Shown here piece by piece: positions 8,373-16,079 of a stretch of DNA of 55,033 nt. The stretch is from Nitrospirota bacterium. Lineage in GTDB: Bacteria > Nitrospirota > Nitrospiria > Nitrospirales > Nitrospiraceae. The stretch is taken from assembly GCA_028876065.1 (NCBI GenBank), contig JAGWTI010000011.1, positions 1 through 55,033 on the forward strand, in the 5' to 3' direction. Under the pieces are notes generated by a model that did not search any database, was not told the origin of the DNA, and saw only the letters and a program-made list of their open reading frames with translations. A program made the translations under genes and the position numbers. How positions within the stretch are numbered: the first letter of the stretch is position 1; the number at the start of each line of letters is the position of its first letter.

Positions 8373-8402
8373 ATGCTACTCTGCGGCTCTTTTGACTGTC
8401 AA
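8373..8402 (-). promoter_or_regulatory. Predicted sigma-70 promoter of the caspase-fold gene
   Basis: On the minus strand TTGACA (8402-8397), an 18-bp spacer and TAGCAT (8378-8373). Transcription would begin near 8366, only about 5 nt before the ATG at 8362, and no Shine-Dalgarno is present. Confidence 0.5.
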
Positions 8403-8414
8403 GGCGGGACGGAC

Positions 8415-8443
8415 TTGCGCCCTGTCCGCCGCTTGCTCATAAT
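8415..8443 (+). promoter_or_regulatory. Possible promoter of the acetyl-CoA synthetase gene
   Basis: TTGCGC, 17-bp spacer, CATAAT (five of six consensus bases). It lies 75 bp upstream of the start codon and is divergent from the caspase-fold gene promoter. Confidence 0.35.
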
Positions 8444-8517
8444 GCAGTGCCGGTTCCGGTTCGACGGTCATCGTGAGCAGGCTGCGGTCGGTCGGTGGTC
8501 TGAGAGGGAGCGTTGAC

Positions 8518-10416
8518 ATGGGACATGACGAGAAGGCCCTGGAAAGCCTGATGCGGGGGGACCGAGTGGTTTCCCCCACCGCGGCCACCACGGCCGCGGC
8601 CTACATTCAGGACTACGATGCCGAATATCGCCGCTCCATCGCCGATCCGGAAGCGTTTTGGGATCGGATTGCCAAGGAGTTGGAATGGTTCACTCCCTGG
8701 CGGAAGGTGTTGGACTGGAACTATCCCTGGGCCAAGTGGTTCGTGGGCGCCACCTGCAATATTTCCTACAACTGCCTGGATCGGCACCTCAACGGCTGGC
8801 GTAAGAACAAGGTGGCGGTCATCTGGGTCGGCGAGCAAGGGGAAGAGCGGATCTTCACTTATGGAGAACTGGCTCGCCAGGTCAACCGATGCGCCAACGC
8901 GCTGAAGGCCCTGGGCTTGAAGCAGGGCGACCGGGTCACCATCTACCTGCCCAAGATTCCCGAGCAGATCGTCGCCATGCTGGCCTGCGCCAGGATCGGC
9001 GTGATCCACAGCGTGGTCTACTCCGGCTTCAGCGCGCCGGCGCTGGAGAGCCGGATCAAGGATGCCGAGTCGCGCCTGGTGATCACCGCCGATGTCGGCT
9101 ATGACCGGAGCAAAGTGATCAAGCTCAAGCCGGTCGTGGATCAAGCCGTCGCCAATTGCGGGTCGGTGGAGACGGTGGTGGTGGTGCGGAGAGAGAAACC
9201 GGGCATCGCCTTGGCCGCGCCCAAGGAAGTGGATTGGGACGACTGGCTGGCCGGCGAGAAGCCGGTCTGCGAGGCGGTCCCCCTGGACGCCGAAACGCCG
9301 TTGTATATTCTCTACACCTCCGGAACGACCGGGAAGCCCAAGGGCGTGGTGCACGTGCACGGCGGGTACATGGTGGGGACCTACCTGACCACCAAGTATG
9401 TGTTCGATCTGAAGGACAACGACGTCTATTTCTGCGTGGCCGATCCCGGCTGGGTCACGGGACACAGCTACATCGTCTACGGTCCCCTGCTGAACGGCGC
9501 GACGATCCTGACGGCGGAAGGCAAACCGGACTATCCGAACCCCGGCCGTTGGTGGAACTTGATCGAGCGGTACGGGGTCTCGATCTTCTATACGACGCCG
9601 ACCGCGGTCCGTTTGTTGATGAAGTATGGCGAAGAATGGCCCCGCAAGTACGACCTGTCCTCCTTGCGGATTCTCGGGAGCGTCGGGGAACCGATCAACC
9701 CCGAAGCCTGGGAGTGGTACCACCGGGTCACCGGCGGGACGAAGCCGATTATGGACACCTGGTGGCAGACCGAGACGGGGATGATCCTCATCACGCCGCT
9801 CCCGTCGGTGCCGTTGAAGCCCGGGTCCGCCACGAGGCCGTTCCTGGGCGTGGAGGCCGACGTGGTGGATCGCACGGGCAAACCCCTGCCGGCCAACGAG
9901 GGCGGCTTCGCGGTGATCACGAAGCCCTGGCCGGCCATGATGCGGACCATCTATAAGGATCCGGATCGGTACCTGACCTACTGGCATACGATTCCCAACT
10001 GCTATACCGCGGGCGATGTGTGCCGCAAGGATGACGACGGGTATTTCTGGTTCATGGGCCGGGCCGATGACGTCATCAAAGTGGCGGGCAACCGTATCGG
10101 GACGGCCGAGGTGGAGAGCGCCCTGGTCAGCCACCCTGCGGTTGCGGAAGCCGCGGTCATCGGGAAGCCGCACAAGACCGCGGGCGAGGCGATCAAGGCG
10201 TTCGTCATTCTCAAGCAGGGCGAGCACGAGAGTCCGGAACTGATCCAGGGGTTGAAAGATCACGTCTTGCAGGAGCTGGGCAAGATCGCCGTGCCGCAGG
10301 AAATCGACATCGTCCCCTCGTTGCCCAAAACCAGGTCGGGGAAAATCATGCGCCGGGTGCTCAAGGCCAAGGAGCTGGGGCAGGATCCGGGCGACATCTC
10401 GACGATCGAAGAGTAG
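8518..10416 (+). CDS. acs: Acetyl-CoA synthetase (AMP-forming)
   Basis: 632 residues from the ATG at 8518, which has GAGAGGGAG upstream; Acs proteins are usually about 650. It activates acetate with ATP and CoA to acetyl-CoA in the cytoplasm. The adenylate-forming signature YTSGTTGKPKGVVH starts near residue 266. DTWWQTETG near 414 holds the Trp that restricts the pocket to acetate. YFWFMGRADDVIKVAGNRIG is the hinge/A8 region, and PKTRSGKIMRR near 603 holds the Lys that is acetylated in regulation. It probably links acetate salvage to central carbon. The gene stands alone. Confidence 0.95.
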   Translation: MGHDEKALESLMRGDRVVSPTAATTAAAYIQDYDAEYRRSIADPEAFWDRIAKELEWFTPWRKVLDWNYPWAKWFVGATCNISYNCLDRHLNGWRKNKVAVIWVGEQGEERIFTYGELARQVNRCANALKALGLKQGDRVTIYLPKIPEQIVAMLACARIGVIHSVVYSGFSAPALESRIKDAESRLVITADVGYDRSKVIKLKPVVDQAVANCGSVETVVVVRREKPGIALAAPKEVDWDDWLAGEKPVCEAVPLDAETPLYILYTSGTTGKPKGVVHVHGGYMVGTYLTTKYVFDLKDNDVYFCVADPGWVTGHSYIVYGPLLNGATILTAEGKPDYPNPGRWWNLIERYGVSIFYTTPTAVRLLMKYGEEWPRKYDLSSLRILGSVGEPINPEAWEWYHRVTGGTKPIMDTWWQTETGMILITPLPSVPLKPGSATRPFLGVEADVVDRTGKPLPANEGGFAVITKPWPAMMRTIYKDPDRYLTYWHTIPNCYTAGDVCRKDDDGYFWFMGRADDVIKVAGNRIGTAEVESALVSHPAVAEAAVIGKPHKTAGEAIKAFVILKQGEHESPELIQGLKDHVLQELGKIAVPQEIDIVPSLPKTRSGKIMRRVLKAKELGQDPGDISTIEE

Positions 10417-10477
10417 TCGGAGAGGACTCAATCGAGTCGGTGCTCAAACCGTGCGGATCAATACAAGGAGGCCGGAT

Positions 10478-10975
10478 ATGCCAGCCCATGTGAGACGTTT
10501 GTACAGGGCGGTCGCCGCGGCCGGGATCGTGACGTTGCTCTTGACCGGTGCCATGTCCTTCGATGCCTATGGGGCGGAGGGGAAGAAGGACGAGAAGAAA
10601 AAAGAAACCGTTGCCAAAAAATCCGTCGCGGCGAAAGCCGACCGGAGCGGCACCGCGCATGTCTCCAGCACCAAGGCGTCCGGGGCCGGGATCGTCGCCA
10701 AGGAGAAAGCCTGCTTCGGCAATACGCCCAAGATCGAGAAGGTCAAGCCGGACGAGGGCAAGGCCGGCGACACCGTCACCATCACGGGCGAGAGCTTCGG
10801 GGCTGCCGGCTGCCTGACGGCCGTGTCGTTTGGACCGGGCAACGAGGCGAAGTTTTCCCACAAGAGCGACACCACGGTGACGGCCACGGTGCCCGAAAGA
10901 GGCAAGAAGGGCATTCGGCTGCTGACGGTGACGACGGCCTCCGGCGAGGATACCAAGCCGTTCTTGGTGAAGTAG
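10478..10975 (+). CDS. Exported IPT/TIG-domain protein
   Basis: 165 residues from the ATG at 10478, which follows a strong AAGGAGG. A signal peptide (AAAGIVTLLLTGAMSFDAYGA) leads into a Lys-rich linker (KKDEKKKETVAKK) and one immunoglobulin-like IPT/TIG domain: PKIEKVKPDEGKAGDTVTITG, FGPGNEAKFSHKSDTTVTAT and VPERGKKGIRLLTVTTASGE. Such domains are binding or structural modules in exported proteins. Two Cys (ACFGN and GCLTA) could form a disulfide. It starts 61 bp after acs and may be read from the same transcript. Confidence 0.75.
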   Translation: MPAHVRRLYRAVAAAGIVTLLLTGAMSFDAYGAEGKKDEKKKETVAKKSVAAKADRSGTAHVSSTKASGAGIVAKEKACFGNTPKIEKVKPDEGKAGDTVTITGESFGAAGCLTAVSFGPGNEAKFSHKSDTTVTATVPERGKKGIRLLTVTTASGEDTKPFLVK

Positions 10976-11045
10976 CTCTCAGCTTTCAGCGCTCAGCTAT
11001 CAGCTTCGTTCCGAAAAGAACTGAACGCCGATGGCTGAGTGCCGG
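10976..11045. repeat. Stuttering CAGC/GCTGA palindromic repeat between convergent genes
   Basis: The left arm repeats the word (C/T)TCAGC several times (CTCAGCTTTCAGCGCTCAGC, TATCAGCTT). The right arm has degenerate complements (AACTGAACGCC, GATGGCTGAGTGC). It fills the gap between the IPT gene and ribE and could act as a terminator in both directions. Confidence 0.55.
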
Positions 11046-11051
11046 CAGCGC

Positions 11052-11708
11052 TTAAATCAAGCCGCGTTTCTGGAGATAGTCCCGGTCGATGACCGGGGCC
11101 GGTTTCTGGGGCGCGAGTCCCCGCTCTTGCAGCAGCCGCTCGACGTACTTGCCGATCAGGTCGGACTCCAGGTTGACCGGATCCCCGACCTTCTTGAGGC
11201 CCAGCGTGGTGACCTTGGCCGTGTGCGGGATGACGGCGATGCTGAAGGTGTGGGCGGCCACGGCATTGAGCGTCATGCTGATGCCATCGATGGTGATCGA
11301 GCCCTTCGGGACGCAGTACCGCAGGATGTCCGGCGGAGCCTCGATCGTTATGACGAGGGCATTGCCGTCCTGACGTTTCTCCCTGATCCAGCCGACCCCG
11401 TCCACATGGCCCGCCACCAGATGGCCGCCGATCCGTTCGTTCAGCTTCATCGCCCGTTCGAGATTTACCGGGACCCCGACTGCCAGTTTGCCCAGGGAGG
11501 TGACCGCGAGCGTCTCGGGCGAGATGTCCACCGTGAAGTCGCGCGCTCCTTTCGTGACCACGGTCAGGCAGGCGCCGTTCACGCTCACGCTCGCCCCTAT
11601 CGGCAAGTCGTCCATGATGGTTTCAGCGAGGATGCTCAGTCTGGTTCCGGTCAGGGTCGGCTCGAACATCTTCACGACCCCCATTTCCTCGACGATGCCG
11701 GTAAACAT
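11052..11708 (-). CDS. ribE: Riboflavin synthase alpha subunit
   Basis: 218 residues. It dismutates two 6,7-dimethyl-8-ribityllumazine molecules to riboflavin plus a pyrimidine. Visible: the diagnostic N-terminus MFTGIVEEMG, two internally repeated beta barrels (ASVSVNGACLTVV in the first, GSITIDGISMTLNAV in the second), and ERAMKLNERIGGHLVAGHVD. It is the second gene after the 40-aa membrane protein, sharing an extended -10 promoter. ribD lies about 4.4 kb away on the same strand but in a different transcription unit. No FMN riboswitch fits upstream. Confidence 0.95.
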   Translation of the reverse strand: MFTGIVEEMGVVKMFEPTLTGTRLSILAETIMDDLPIGASVSVNGACLTVVTKGARDFTVDISPETLAVTSLGKLAVGVPVNLERAMKLNERIGGHLVAGHVDGVGWIREKRQDGNALVITIEAPPDILRYCVPKGSITIDGISMTLNAVAAHTFSIAVIPHTAKVTTLGLKKVGDPVNLESDLIGKYVERLLQERGLAPQKPAPVIDRDYLQKRGLI

Positions 11709-11724
11709 GTTGGCGTGTGGGCTC

Positions 11725-11847
11725 CTATTCTTCTTTCTTCAGCAAGACGGTTTTGACCACGTAGACGAAGACGACGAGCAACACCAGGACGCCAAGGGTG
11801 GCTAATACCCCGACGACAATGTCCGCAGTTCCCATCTCCGCTTGCAT
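11725..11847 (-). CDS. 40-aa single-pass membrane microprotein upstream of ribE
   Basis: The sequence MQAEMGTADIVVGVLATLGV continues as LVLLVVFVYVVKTVLLKKEE. That is one hydrophobic helix of about 22 residues followed by a basic/acidic tail. The ATG at 11847 has AAAGGG 9 nt upstream; a second in-frame ATG at 11835 has no proper spacing. It ends 16 bp before ribE and shares its promoter. It is too short for standard gene finders. Function unknown; a small anchor or stress-type peptide is possible. Confidence 0.5.
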   Translation of the reverse strand: MQAEMGTADIVVGVLATLGVLVLLVVFVYVVKTVLLKKEE

Positions 11848-11900
11848 CCCAACGGCCCTTTCGATCTCTTGCACGGCGACCGGCGCCGCGTCCGAGGGGC

Positions 11901-11909
11901 ATTATAGCA
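11901..11909 (-). promoter_or_regulatory. Extended -10 promoter for the microprotein-ribE unit
   Basis: On the minus strand the sequence reads TGCTATAAT: a perfect TATAAT with a TGn extension. No good -35 is present, as expected for this promoter class. Start of transcription would be near 11894. Confidence 0.55.
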
Positions 11910-11931
11910 TCGGTGCCGGTGCCTGTGTCCC

Positions 11932-13113
11932 CTACCCGCTCGCGTTCGACTGTTTGACGACCACCCAGAATAAGCCGGCGGCGGCGAGCTGCAGGCCGGC
12001 GATCACGGCAAAGGCTGATGGGTAGCCGAAGCCGGCGATCAGGATGCCGGCCAATAATGGGCCTGCCGCGTGGCCGATATCGTTGATCGTGCCCTGCATG
12101 CCGATCCCGGCGCCCATCGTTTTGAGGTGGGAAAGGTCGGCCACCAAGGCGGTGGTCGAGGAGGAGACGACCGCCTCCCCGAAGCCGAAGCCGGCGGCGA
12201 GGACCAGGAGGATCGGCAGAGAGGCGCTGTGCGGAATCAAGATGAAGGTGCCGGCGCAGATGAACAGGCCGATAAGAATGAGCGGCCGGCGACCGACGCT
12301 GTCGGACGTCCGGCCCATCACCGGTTTGGACAGGAAGGACGTGACTCCCTGGACGCCGAAGAGCAGGCCGACTTCTCCGGGATTCAGCCCGACCGCCACG
12401 CCGTATATCGGCAGGAAGGCCATGAGGGCGCCGTTCGCGATCATCTTCGCGCCGTCGGTCACGCTGGTGATCAACACCGGTTTGTTGGACCAGACGGTTT
12501 GGAATCCTTTCCACATCTCGGCCAGCACCGGGGCCATGCCCTGCGCTCCCTGGCGAGGCGCCGGCGGGGCCAACTGTACGCCGTAGAAGATCAGGAACCC
12601 GAGGCAACCGAACACCCCGGCGGTCACGAAGGTCGTCGAGAACCCGGCGGCATAGACCAACCATCCGCCCAGCACGGGGCCGAAGAGGGCGCCGGCTTGC
12701 GTGGACGCCGTATACCAGCCCAGAGCCGCGCCGCGTTGTGCGCGATAGAGGTCGGCTACGGTGGCGAGCGCGGCGGGCGCGAAGATGGCGGTGGCCAGGC
12801 CGTGCGCAAAGCGCAACCCGGTGAGCATGTCCAAGTCGTGGATGAAGGGGTAGGCAAACGGCGGAAGCCCGAAGGCCAGCACGCCGACGCGCATCAAGAT
12901 CCGTCGTCCGTAAATGTCGGACAGGGCGCCGGCCGGCAGTTTGAGCAGGACGCCGGTCAGCGTGGAGACCGCCACCACGAGGCCGATACGTTCCGGGCCG
13001 GCCCCCAGCGATTGGGCGAAGAGGGCCAGGACCGGCATGCGGACAAGGTTATAGCTGAGAAAGCAGCAGGTTCCGACCCAGCACAGCAGCAGGAATGGAC
13101 GTTCCGGCGTCAT
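11932..13113 (-). CDS. MFS transporter (multidrug-efflux-like)
   Basis: 393 residues, about 12 hydrophobic segments, typical length for the major facilitator superfamily. The loop 2-3 motif is visible as LPAGALSDIYGRRILMRVG, and its second-half relative as LSKPVMGRTSDSVGRRPLIL. The start ATG at 13113 overlaps the stop of the previous gene (ATGA), so translation is coupled. The substrate cannot be read from the sequence; the pattern fits drug/metabolite efflux carriers. It is the last gene of the minus-strand run. Confidence 0.85.
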   Translation of the reverse strand: MTPERPFLLLCWVGTCCFLSYNLVRMPVLALFAQSLGAGPERIGLVVAVSTLTGVLLKLPAGALSDIYGRRILMRVGVLAFGLPPFAYPFIHDLDMLTGLRFAHGLATAIFAPAALATVADLYRAQRGAALGWYTASTQAGALFGPVLGGWLVYAAGFSTTFVTAGVFGCLGFLIFYGVQLAPPAPRQGAQGMAPVLAEMWKGFQTVWSNKPVLITSVTDGAKMIANGALMAFLPIYGVAVGLNPGEVGLLFGVQGVTSFLSKPVMGRTSDSVGRRPLILIGLFICAGTFILIPHSASLPILLVLAAGFGFGEAVVSSSTTALVADLSHLKTMGAGIGMQGTINDIGHAAGPLLAGILIAGFGYPSAFAVIAGLQLAAAGLFWVVVKQSNASG

Positions 13114-13925
13114 GGGCCTGAGCGGATTGGAGGGTGGTTGGGCGACGGCAGACTCTGCAGCAAGGCGGTGAAGGCCCGCTGCTCCTGCGGATCGATGGTC
13201 TGGAGCGCCGGCAGCTCCTGGATAATGCGGTCCGGGTTCTGGGCGATGGCGGTTCCCAACTGGTTGGTGACGTCGAAGCCGCGCGCCAGCTTGCGCGTGA
13301 CCGCCTCTCCGACCAAGGGACGCAGCATCCACACGAGGCCGGAGAGCATCGGGTCGTTGAGCTTGGTATAGGCGACCAGCGAGGTGTCCACGGCGGGGTG
13401 TCCGTTGGACGATGCCGTCGGGGCAATCTTCAGAAAGACCACCGCCTTGGCCCGCACCATCGGAAACACCTGCCCTTCGTGGTATCCATCGATATGGTAA
13501 ATGCGGGTCGTTCCCTCTCGTTGGAGGAGCGAGAGCAGCCCCTGCGTGCCGTCTCCGTCGTTGGCCCAGAATTGATTCAGCCCCTTGCTCGTGAATTGAT
13601 AATTGCCCAGGCCCAGCTTGTGGGTCAGGGCCGCCATCAACGGGGGATGGTCCAGGAGGTATTCGTAGAGGGTTTGCGGAACCGGCGTTCGGATCGGGCC
13701 GATCAGGCCGGACGTGGTTGGGCTGCCGGCGACGAACGACACCAGGCAACGAGCGGCTGGGTCCAGACGTTCGACGGGAAACGTGATGCTCCCCTGTTCT
13801 GCGGCGACGACGCAGTTGTCCGCCGAGGCTGTCCCGTCGGAGAGGGGCAGCCCCATGATCAGTATGGCCAGAATCGCCTGGGCCGACCAGACATGCGGGG
13901 TCCGTCGCGTCCGCCGCACGGTCAT
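13110..13925 (-). CDS. Exported protein of unknown function
   Basis: 271 residues with a signal peptide (AILAILIMGLPLSDGTASA, cleaved near residue 35). Two Cys in the mature part (NCVVAAEQ, RCLVSFV) may form a disulfide. The middle has LGNYQFTSKGLNQFWANDGD and GTTRIYHIDGYHEGQVFPMV, suggesting a beta-rich fold. No family recognised. It overlaps both neighbours by 4 bp (ATGA), between an exported esterase and an MFS carrier, so the three are probably translated together and may share a process. Confidence 0.65.
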   Translation of the reverse strand: MTVRRTRRTPHVWSAQAILAILIMGLPLSDGTASADNCVVAAEQGSITFPVERLDPAARCLVSFVAGSPTTSGLIGPIRTPVPQTLYEYLLDHPPLMAALTHKLGLGNYQFTSKGLNQFWANDGDGTQGLLSLLQREGTTRIYHIDGYHEGQVFPMVRAKAVVFLKIAPTASSNGHPAVDTSLVAYTKLNDPMLSGLVWMLRPLVGEAVTRKLARGFDVTNQLGTAIAQNPDRIIQELPALQTIDPQEQRAFTALLQSLPSPNHPPIRSGP

Positions 13926-15247
13926 GGCGCTTCCCCGGCGGATACGTGGAGCACAACCGGGAACAGCCTATGCCGGTCTTGGCGTTGCCGCGCGTCTTTC
14001 AGCAGCGTGTCCAGGCTGGGCACGACCTTCTCGTGGAGGCTGATGTGCCCGTTGGTCATGATGGTGAGCGGCTGGGAGAAATCCACCAACTGGTCGTTCA
14101 GGTACAAGCTGTACCGTTGCACCCGCTCGGTTCGCACGTCGATGCGATTGGGGCCGGTGAGGGTCGCCTCCAATCGCGCGTAGCGGCGGTTCACGATAGC
14201 GTCGTCGCGGCTGTCGGTCAAGAGGTCCGTGAAGGCCGCGATCCGGTCCGTGGCGTCGATGCGCGCCCATCCGAAGGGCAGCAAATGGGTGGCGTCGCGG
14301 ACCATGACGAGGTGTGTGGGCAAGGCGACGCGGTGTTGACCGTCGAACCAGCGGACCAGGGCCGGCAGTTCGTCGCGCGGAAAAAAGTGTCCGCCGGCCA
14401 TGGGATGCACGCGGTCATGTTCCTGATAGTGGAATGTGTAACCGAGACGGGTCAACTCCTGCGCGATCGTTCGGCTGAGCTCGACCGGCATGACTTGGTC
14501 CTGGCGGCCATGGATGATATAGACCGGTGTATTCTTCAAGTTCTCCAGAAACGGCAGGAGCACGGTGTCCAGCCCGCTGGCCATGGGAGCCAGCCCGGCG
14601 AACAGGGACGCATGATGGGTCCCGACGAGGTAGGTCCCGATACCGCCGTTCGACATGCCGGTGAGAAAGATCCGGTCCGGGTCGATGCGGTAGCGTGCCT
14701 GCACGGCGCGAAGAGTGGCCAAGACGAGTTCTTCCCCCTGCCTGGTCCACCAGGTGCCCTGCATATAGGTGGGACAAGCCAGGATATAGTTCTCCCCGAG
14801 GCGGGTCTGCCACCGCTCCAAATAGGCGTCACCGGTGAAGCCGGCCCCGTGAAGGCACAGGACCAGCGCATAGTCTTTCGCAGGACTGTAGGTGGGCGGC
14901 ACGTAGAGCCCGTACCGGAAGGTGCGCTCTCGGACCATGACCGGCACGCTAGGCTGAAGCCCGACCGGGGCGGCTCCATAGCTCCTCCCTTGCTTCAGCA
15001 GCTCGGTCACCACGGGGACGGTGGCCTGGGGGTCCTTCAGGATATCGGCCAGCAGGACGGTTGCCTTGTCCGGGTCGTCGGTGTCCAGATAAGCCTGGAC
15101 CACGTCCGGCAAGGATGGGCCGGTCGCGCGCGCGACGGTGGAGAGGTGGTCAGAAGCAGAGGTGAGCAGCAGAGCAAGGCATGTGATGCAGGCCAGGGTC
15201 GGAGCAGTGAGGCGGATGCGCACCGGCAGACCGTACCACCTTTGCAT
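13922..15247 (-). CDS. Exported alpha/beta-hydrolase esterase (PHB-depolymerase-like)
   Basis: 441 residues from the ATG at 15247. A GTG at 15223 (AAAGGTGG upstream) is an alternative that gives a better-placed signal peptide (ACITCLALLLTSASDHL). The hydrolase core shows the oxyanion strand LVLCLHGAGFTGDAYLE, the nucleophile elbow GMSNGG (Ser199), Asp in HGRQDQVMP (250) and His in AGGHFFPRDE (287). This is the plan of secreted PHB-depolymerase/feruloyl-esterase-like enzymes. Helical repeats at about 45-90 precede the core. Substrate unknown. Its 5' end overlaps the tail of the HD-GYP gene by about 100 bp in another frame. Confidence 0.75.
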   Translation of the reverse strand: MQRWYGLPVRIRLTAPTLACITCLALLLTSASDHLSTVARATGPSLPDVVQAYLDTDDPDKATVLLADILKDPQATVPVVTELLKQGRSYGAAPVGLQPSVPVMVRERTFRYGLYVPPTYSPAKDYALVLCLHGAGFTGDAYLERWQTRLGENYILACPTYMQGTWWTRQGEELVLATLRAVQARYRIDPDRIFLTGMSNGGIGTYLVGTHHASLFAGLAPMASGLDTVLLPFLENLKNTPVYIIHGRQDQVMPVELSRTIAQELTRLGYTFHYQEHDRVHPMAGGHFFPRDELPALVRWFDGQHRVALPTHLVMVRDATHLLPFGWARIDATDRIAAFTDLLTDSRDDAIVNRRYARLEATLTGPNRIDVRTERVQRYSLYLNDQLVDFSQPLTIMTNGHISLHEKVVPSLDTLLKDARQRQDRHRLFPVVLHVSAGEAP

Positions 15248-16070
15248 TCGGCTTGTCAAAACGGTCGAATGGCTTGTCCCCCGCCGCCGGTGAAGCCGAG
15301 ACAGCGGCGTGGCGCAGCCCGGCCCAGACGTCGACCGGCACCGTCAGAAAGGCGTCCACGACCAGCGGGTCGAAGTGCGTTCCGCGCTCGGCCTGTATGG
15401 CGGATGCGGCCTCGGCGAAGCTGATCGGCCGTCGGTAGGGGCGGATTGACGTGAGGGCGTCCAGCACATCCACGAGCGCACAGATTCTGGCCTCGAGCGA
15501 AATCCTCCGTCCTTTCAGCCCCAGCGGATATCCGGACCCATCGTACCACTCATGGTGAGTCAGGATGATGCCGGTGACGGACTCCGGAACAGACCAGGCA
15601 GTCGCGATCCGGTGGCCGGAGGCCGGGTGCTGTCGCATCACCGACCATTCGGAGTCGGATAGAAAGCCCGGTTTCGTGAGAATCTGTTCATGCACCAGAA
15701 GCTTCCCGATGTCGTGCAGAAAGGCGCCTTGTCGCAAGATGCGGAGTCGGTCCGGAGGGAGGCCGAGGATGGTCCCGATCTTGTGCGCATAGGGAACGAG
15801 GCGGGCGGAATGGGCATAGGTGCCGCGGTCTCGTGCGCAAAGCGTCGTGCCGAGTGAGTGCAGCGCCGCCGCGAGAGGGGTATCGTCGGAGAGCGGGTGG
15901 CGTAGCGGGAAGAATTGATGCGGTTCCATGGCCGGCGAACAAAGCAAGGCCAATGCCAGCGAGAATGATTGCGAGGCTGTTGAAATTCCAACTTGTTCGG
16001 AGCCGGTGCCGAGGGATGAGTCTGTATGAATTCGTGCGGCGAGGAATCCAAACGAGTACGCGAAGAGCAA
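15150..16070 (-). CDS. HD-GYP domain cyclic-di-GMP phosphodiesterase
   Basis: 306 residues from a TTG; ATG at 15929 (residue 48) is an alternative but neither has a strong Shine-Dalgarno. The HD-GYP core is complete: GAFLHDIGKL (His119-Asp120), HHEWYDGSGYP (His172, His173, Glu174, and the GYP signature) and RICALVDVLDALTS. The family hydrolyses c-di-GMP using a two- or three-metal centre. No receiver or PAS domain is attached, and the N-terminus is hydrophobic. The last about 35 residues overlap the start of the esterase gene and may not be conserved. Confidence 0.85.
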   Translation of the reverse strand: MLFAYSFGFLAARIHTDSSLGTGSEQVGISTASQSFSLALALLCSPAMEPHQFFPLRHPLSDDTPLAAALHSLGTTLCARDRGTYAHSARLVPYAHKIGTILGLPPDRLRILRQGAFLHDIGKLLVHEQILTKPGFLSDSEWSVMRQHPASGHRIATAWSVPESVTGIILTHHEWYDGSGYPLGLKGRRISLEARICALVDVLDALTSIRPYRRPISFAEAASAIQAERGTHFDPLVVDAFLTVPVDVWAGLRHAAVSASPAAGDKPFDRFDKPNAKVVRSAGAHPPHCSDPGLHHMPCSAAHLCF

Positions 16071-16079
16071 TGCGTCTTG

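Noticed and set aside
7010-8395. A 461-residue open frame opposite the caspase-fold gene
   Set aside because: Same length by chance of GC bias; no domain, and the minus-strand gene has a signal peptide, caspase fold and TPRs.
8437-10431. A 664-residue open frame opposite acs
   Set aside because: Antisense shadow of the acetyl-CoA synthetase, with no recognisable domain.
11709-11931. FMN riboswitch upstream of ribE
   Set aside because: No conserved RFN-element stems or sequence boxes are visible, and the leader is only about 50 nt before the microprotein.
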